From Psychrobacter sp. (GTDB lineage Bacteria > Pseudomonadota > Gammaproteobacteria > Pseudomonadales > Moraxellaceae): 8,737 nt of DNA. The translations under genes and the position numbers were made by a program. The stretch covers positions 1-8,737 of the forward strand of contig NZ_JAKDJE010000101.1 in the NCBI RefSeq assembly GCF_030454045.1, given 5' to 3'. Shown here piece after piece: positions 5,476 to 8,737 of this stretch. Each line of letters starts with the position of its first letter. The first letter of the stretch is position 1. A model generated the notes under the pieces. The model did not search any database, was not told where the DNA came from, and was given only the letters and a program-made list of their open reading frames with translations.

Positions 5476-7059
5476 ATGACTATTATGAGTAATTTTGCGA
5501 GTAGCTTTGTTAATTTTGACATTCCCAATTGGTTTGGCAACCAGCACTTAACGGGTATGCTCCGCGGTATCGAAAAAGAAGGACTGCGCGTGAGGCCTGA
5601 TGGCTTTTTGGCTCAGACCCCTCATCCAAAAAAGCTTGGATCAAAATTGACTCATCCTTTTATTACAACCGATTATTCAGAAAGTCTGCTTGAGCTTATC
5701 ACCGAACCCAAAGGCTCGCCAAAAGAGACATTGAACATGCTGCGCCAATTGCATGTATTGGTGTATCAGGGCATGCCTGACGGCGAGTTGATGTGGCCAC
5801 TATCTATGCCCTGTATGCTGTCTTCTAAAGATGAAGACATTCCGCTGGCTGATTATGGCAGCTCGAACACAGGTAAGCTAAAAACCCTATATCGCAGTGG
5901 TTTGGGTATTCGTTATGGTCGCCGTATGCAGACGATTGCTGGTCTGCATTACAATCTATCTTTTGGTGATACGCTCTTTGAAACGTGGCAAGCGCATAGC
6001 CCAGCTGCACAAGAGCAGACATTAACAGAGTTCAAAAACGAAAAATACCTAGGGCTGATCCGTAACTTTAAGCGCTTAACGAGCCTTGTTTTATATTTAC
6101 TAGGCGCCAGTCCAAGCGTCTGCCCTTGTTTTGTCGCTGGGCGTGAGCATGATCTAGAGCGTCTAAATGACTCAACCTACTATAAACCGACTGCCACCAG
6201 CCTGCGTATGGGCAAGCTTGGCTATACCAATAGCGTGCAAGAGCAGCTAGATATTCGTTATAACTATTTGCCAGAGTATGTCGCTGGACTGCGCCGCGCG
6301 ATCCAAACACCGCATGAGAGCTTTGCCAAGCTTGGTCTGGAAGATGAAGATGGCAACCCAATTCAGATCAATAATCATATTCTTCAGATAGAAAACGAAT
6401 ACTATAGCCCTATCCGTCCTAAGCAAATTGCGATGAGTGGTGAGACACCAACCGAAGCGCTTGAGCGTCGCGGTATTGCTTACGTTGAGTTTCGTGCTAT
6501 TGATCTCGATCCTTATAGCGATGTTGGCATTCGTCTCTCTAGTGCGTGCTTCTTAGAAGTGATGGCGCTCTACTGTTTATTCAGCGACTCACCTGATTTG
6601 CTTCCTGAAGAAGAAGACACCCTCGCTATCAATCTTGAGCGTGTGGTAAACGAAGGTCGCCGTGAGAATCTACAGATCATCAATAACGACCAAGAGCAAT
6701 CGCTTGAGCACTGGATGCTCACGCATTTAGAACGTATGCAGCCGCTTGCCGCATTGCTCGATGCTCATTATGGTGGCAATGACTACCGTGCTGCAGTGGC
6801 ATTGATGCAAGGCAAAGCCGGACATTCTGAGTCGACGATCTCCGCCCAAGTAAACTCTGATAGCAAGCGCTTAGGCAGCTTGTGGCAGCTTGGTTTTACG
6901 CTGGCAAAGCAGCATCGCGAGTCTTTGCTTCAACAAACGCTCAGCCCCAACACTCAAGCCAAATATGAAGTATTGGCAGAAAAGTCTATCTTGCAGCAAG
7001 CCGATATTGAAAAGTCTGAGACAGAAGACTTTATGGACTTTTTGCAGCAGTATCGCTAA
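5476..7059 (+). CDS. gshA: Glutamate-cysteine ligase, proteobacterial type 1
   Basis: A 527-residue cytoplasmic enzyme catalysing the ATP-dependent joining of L-glutamate (gamma-carboxyl) to L-cysteine, the first and rate-limiting step of glutathione synthesis. Length and pattern match the E. coli type (518 residues). Conserved blocks include GIEKEGLRV (31-39), FITTDYSESLLELITEP (62-78), MWPLSMPC (106-113), GSSNTGKLKTLYRSGL (128-143), IAGLHYNLSF (154-163), SLRMGKLGYTNS (242-253), and YVEFRAIDLDPYSDVGI (336-352), which corresponds to YIEVRSLDINPFSP in E. coli. Two starts are possible, ATG 5476 and ATG 5485 (MSNFASS); neither has a clear ribosome binding site, so the first three residues are uncertain. 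No gshB is visible. dsbB follows after 69 bases with no terminator between, so the two may share a transcript. Confidence 0.96.
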   Translation: MTIMSNFASSFVNFDIPNWFGNQHLTGMLRGIEKEGLRVRPDGFLAQTPHPKKLGSKLTHPFITTDYSESLLELITEPKGSPKETLNMLRQLHVLVYQGMPDGELMWPLSMPCMLSSKDEDIPLADYGSSNTGKLKTLYRSGLGIRYGRRMQTIAGLHYNLSFGDTLFETWQAHSPAAQEQTLTEFKNEKYLGLIRNFKRLTSLVLYLLGASPSVCPCFVAGREHDLERLNDSTYYKPTATSLRMGKLGYTNSVQEQLDIRYNYLPEYVAGLRRAIQTPHESFAKLGLEDEDGNPIQINNHILQIENEYYSPIRPKQIAMSGETPTEALERRGIAYVEFRAIDLDPYSDVGIRLSSACFLEVMALYCLFSDSPDLLPEEEDTLAINLERVVNEGRRENLQIINNDQEQSLEHWMLTHLERMQPLAALLDAHYGGNDYRAAVALMQGKAGHSESTISAQVNSDSKRLGSLWQLGFTLAKQHRESLLQQTLSPNTQAKYEVLAEKSILQQADIEKSETEDFMDFLQQYR

Positions 7060-7077
7060 ACCCTGATAGCTACCCTA

Positions 7078-7107
7078 TATCTATTGTAAATATATATACA
7101 GTAGATA
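7078..7107. repeat. 11-bp inverted repeat between gshA and dsbB
   Basis: TATCTATTGTA (7078-7088) pairs with TACAGTAGATA (7097-7107) over 11 bp with one G-U wobble and an 8-base AATATATA loop. It ends 21 bases before the dsbB start. It has no GC-rich stem or T run, so it is not a terminator. It could be a DNA operator (TGTA-N8-TACA dyad) or an RNA hairpin that affects processing or dsbB translation. It is not a canonical LexA box, because the CTGT/ACAG spacing is wrong. Confidence 0.6.
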
Positions 7108-7128
7108 CATATACAAGAGTAACGCACC

Positions 7129-7656
7129 ATGCGACAGCTAACCACTTACCGTAATTTGCAAGTATTTTTAGTGTTAATGGCCGTAATAGGCATGAGCTTT
7201 GCGCTGTTTTATTTACAGCGTCACCTAGGACTTTTGCCCTGCCCGCTCTGTATTTTTCAGCGTATTGGTCTGATAGTGATGGGCAGTTTTGCGCTGATAT
7301 CAGCATTATTCAACCCTAAATCCAAAGTCGTAAGATTGATCTTATGGCTGGGCAGTTTGGCAGGGATAGGCTGGTCTACGGCGGTTGCTATGCGCCATGT
7401 CTGGCTACAACACCTCCCTGCTGATCAAGTACCGTCGTGCGGTCCAGGTTTGGACTACTGGCTCGATACCCTGCCTATTTTGCAGGTCTTCAAAGAAGTG
7501 TTTGCAGGCTCTGGTGAGTGTGCTTCTATCGACTGGACCTTTGTAGGACTCAGTATCCCTGAGCTATCACTGATCCTATTTAGCGTACTTCTTGCGGTGC
7601 ATGGCTTAATACTATGGCGTATCATGCGCCCTACGACGGCGCAGCGTATCGCTTAA
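7129..7656 (+). CDS. dsbB: DsbB, disulfide bond formation protein B
   Basis: A 175-residue inner-membrane protein that reoxidises periplasmic DsbA and passes the electrons to quinone. It has four predicted membrane helices (about 11-30, 44-63, 68-87 and 145-164) and two periplasmic loops. The first loop carries the CPLC redox pair (C38, C41), followed by QRIGL with the quinone-associated Arg (R45, matching R48 of E. coli). The second loop carries the other pair (C104 in PSCGPGLDYWL, C131 in GSGECA). All four essential cysteines are present, so it should be active. Length is usual for the family. AAGAG (7115-7119) lies 9 bases before the ATG. No dsbA is nearby. It may be read from the gshA promoter or its own, and it ends at a strong terminator. 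Confidence 0.96.
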   Translation: MRQLTTYRNLQVFLVLMAVIGMSFALFYLQRHLGLLPCPLCIFQRIGLIVMGSFALISALFNPKSKVVRLILWLGSLAGIGWSTAVAMRHVWLQHLPADQVPSCGPGLDYWLDTLPILQVFKEVFAGSGECASIDWTFVGLSIPELSLILFSVLLAVHGLILWRIMRPTTAQRIA

Positions 7657-7684
7657 TATCGTTAGGGCTCTTTGATTATTTTCC

Positions 7685-7721
7685 AAACAGACATTCATAT
7701 TTTTATGCAATGTCTGTTTTT
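7685..7721 (+). terminator. Intrinsic terminator downstream of dsbB
   Basis: AAACAGACATT (7685-7695) pairs perfectly over 11 bp with AATGTCTGTTT (7709-7719), followed by TT and an A/T-rich tail. The loop contains a further CATA/TATG pairing, making one long hairpin. It lies 28 bases past the dsbB stop and separates dsbB from the following lipoprotein gene. Confidence 0.88.
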
Positions 7722-8004
7722 ATATTTGGTACTGTTAAACCGCTCTTACCAACTCTGTTAGTCAGGCTGATAGACAATGAATCACTGGCCATTATTTATT
7801 GAGCATATTGAACACAACAAAAAGTCCACAGATATATTCCCAACCCTTTGTTATTTTTAGACGGGTTATCTCATTAGTGACTAACCCTCAAAGCTCAATC
7901 GCTTTTGAACAAGGCGTTGTCTATATTTTAGATATCAGACCCGCTTTTACGTTCCAAAATTTATATTATCGCAACATTTATACGACCCCTTGTCTCTCTT
8001 TTTT
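7722..8004. other. Spacer without a supported gene
   Basis: Part of a 474-base gap between dsbB and the lipoprotein gene. Open frames here start at weak codons, lack ribosome binding sites and have no recognisable features. One imperfect hairpin is visible: GGGTTA (7863-7868) with TAACCC (7882-7887) and a short inner TCA/TGA pairing. Nothing else stands out. Confidence 0.45.
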
Positions 8005-8058
8005 GGCAACAAGATTATCTTGATAACGGTTGCCAGTGGCATAGGTGATTTTTAAAAA
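8005..8058 (+). promoter_or_regulatory. Palindrome-rich candidate promoter/operator for the NlpE-domain lipoprotein
   Basis: Three overlapping dyads occur: GGCAAC (8005-8010) with GTTGCC (8029-8034), CAAGAT/ATCTTG around a central T (8010-8022), and TGCCA/TGGCA around a central G (8031-8041). TTGCCA (8030-8035, five of six to -35) followed after 17 bases by TAAAAA (8053-8058, four of six to -10) forms a plausible promoter whose -35 lies inside these dyads. This suggests a regulated promoter; the regulator is unknown. Confidence 0.4.
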
Positions 8059-8065
8059 CGCTATT

Positions 8066-8080
8066 CAAAAACTGTTTTTG
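8066..8080. repeat. 15-base perfect palindrome upstream of the lipoprotein gene
   Basis: CAAAAAC (8066-8072) and GTTTTTG (8074-8080) form a perfect dyad around T8073. It lies just downstream of the candidate -10 and 50 bases before the chosen start codon, where a bound protein could block transcription. It resembles, without being identical to, the AAAACAG/CTGTTTT dyad at 1341-1355. Chance is possible in A+T-rich DNA. Confidence 0.45.
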
Positions 8081-8130
8081 GTATGACCATGATATATCTT
8101 GCACCTGTTCGCGCTACGACCTGCACTGTC

Positions 8131-8737
8131 ATGAGACGTTGGGGTCCCTCCTTATTAGCAATACCACTTTGTGTGTTATTGATAGGCTGTGATAGCGCCT
8201 CATCCAATGCTGACCAAAACATGATGACGAAGGCTGCATTCGTTGACAGCTCAGAAGCCTCCGATCAGCAAATCACACCAGAAGAGACCGAAAGCGACGG
8301 TGCATCAGAAGCCAATGTGGATGACGAGTCAAATGAATCAGAAGAAGGACAATCGCTCATTGCCGCGGCCCAATCCAGCCACGATGGGCACACACATCCA
8401 CTGACCATGCATTCTGAGTCGAATGGTAATGCGCTGCAGGCCACGCTTATGGGAGACTATGGTGGCATGGTGCCTTGTGTCGATTGTGATAGTATCGATG
8501 TGACCTTGAACTTGTTTGCTGATGGCTCTGTCCTAAAGACCAGTAATTACCACGATTCTGAGCGGTCACGTGCGCCGCTACTTGAGTCTGGCGTCTATCG
8601 TCAAGATAAGGACAAAATCACCATTGTATACGAAGACAAACATATTGAGTCTTATTATATTCAAGACAATCATCTGATTTTGGGTGTAATGGACATTATT
8701 CATGCTGGCGTAGGCTCTAAAGCTATATACTGTCTAT
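8131..8737 (+). CDS. Lipoprotein with NlpE N-terminal domain (3' end outside the window)
   Basis: The first 202 residues are present and the frame is still open at the window end. From ATG 8131 the protein has an Arg-rich n-region (MRRWGP), a hydrophobic core and a LIGC lipobox with Cys20. In-frame ATGs at 8083 and 8089 would add 16 or 14 residues; no start has a clear ribosome binding site, and 8131 is chosen because it gives a standard signal peptide. Residue 21 is Asp, the enterobacterial inner-membrane retention signal, so location is uncertain. A long acidic linker (about 21-80) and a His-rich patch HDGHTH (84-89) precede an NlpE-type barrel: GDYGGMVPCVDC (108-119, CxxC at C116/C119), VTLNLFADGS (124-133), SGVYRQDKDKITIVY (153-167). 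E. coli NlpE signals surface contact and envelope stress to Cpx; the function here is unproven. It is separated from dsbB by a terminator. Confidence 0.85.
   Translation, partial: MRRWGPSLLAIPLCVLLIGCDSASSNADQNMMTKAAFVDSSEASDQQITPEETESDGASEANVDDESNESEEGQSLIAAAQSSHDGHTHPLTMHSESNGNALQATLMGDYGGMVPCVDCDSIDVTLNLFADGSVLKTSNYHDSERSRAPLLESGVYRQDKDKITIVYEDKHIESYYIQDNHLILGVMDIIHAGVGSKAIYCL

Noticed and set aside
7084..7101. Possible LexA (SOS) box between gshA and dsbB
   Set aside because: The half-sites are TTGT and ACAG with 10 bases between them; a LexA box needs CTGT-N8-ACAG.
7799..8023. 74-codon forward frame from a TTG
   Set aside because: Weak start, no ribosome binding site and no recognisable features; it ends inside the palindromes upstream of the lipoprotein gene.
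8564..8574. Second CACGTG hexamer as a possible parS
   Set aside because: Only the central six bases match; the flanking GTTT/AAAC arms of parS are absent.

Overview
The window looks like a piece of a gammaproteobacterial chromosome from the Moraxellaceae, most likely Psychrobacter or a close relative. This is inferred from the protein families and their sequence flavour (ErpA, a proteobacterial type 1 GshA, DsbB, YheS-type ABC-F, Bor-family lipoproteins), from coding DNA of moderate G+C with very A+T-rich spacers, and from the single-gene layout with strong hairpin terminators. No database search was possible, so the genus is a judgement. I see no rRNA, tRNA, CRISPR array, complete insertion sequence or prophage.

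Layout. The left edge (1-308) has no convincing gene and ends in a bidirectional terminator (193-231). Two tandem Bor-family lipoprotein genes run leftwards (615-914, then 309-602) from a recognisable promoter at 951-979. A long A+T-rich spacer (about 980-1692) holds a cluster of inverted repeats but no gene I can support. A short secreted RlpA-like double-psi beta-barrel protein (1693-2055, +) converges on a large ABC-F ATPase gene of the YheS type (2148-4181, -), with a bidirectional terminator between them. The ABC-F gene is divergent from erpA (4731-5111, +) across a 549-base spacer. gshA (5476-7059, +) and dsbB (7129-7656, +) follow in the same direction; a near-perfect inverted repeat lies between them and a strong terminator follows dsbB. 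The right edge carries the 5' part of a lipoprotein with an NlpE N-terminal domain (from 8131, cut off by the window end).

The most notable signal is a 14-bp perfect palindrome, GTTTCACGTGAAAC (2515-2528), inside the ABC-F gene. It matches the core of the chromosomal ParB-binding site parS, and the surrounding 16-mer matches the consensus at 15 of 16 positions. It lies in the low-complexity linker of the protein, where an embedded DNA site is best tolerated. This suggests the window lies in the origin-proximal, ParB-loaded part of the chromosome.

Functional themes. Several genes concern thiol, Fe-S and envelope chemistry: ErpA (Fe-S delivery), GshA (glutathione synthesis), DsbB (disulfide generation) and an NlpE-domain lipoprotein with a CxxC motif. 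The Bor pair and the RlpA-like protein are also envelope proteins. I see no clearly new multi-gene system. The observations that merit follow-up are the intragenic parS site, the Bor duplication, the RlpA-like protein that lacks the usual catalytic glutamate, and the inverted-repeat-rich spacers.
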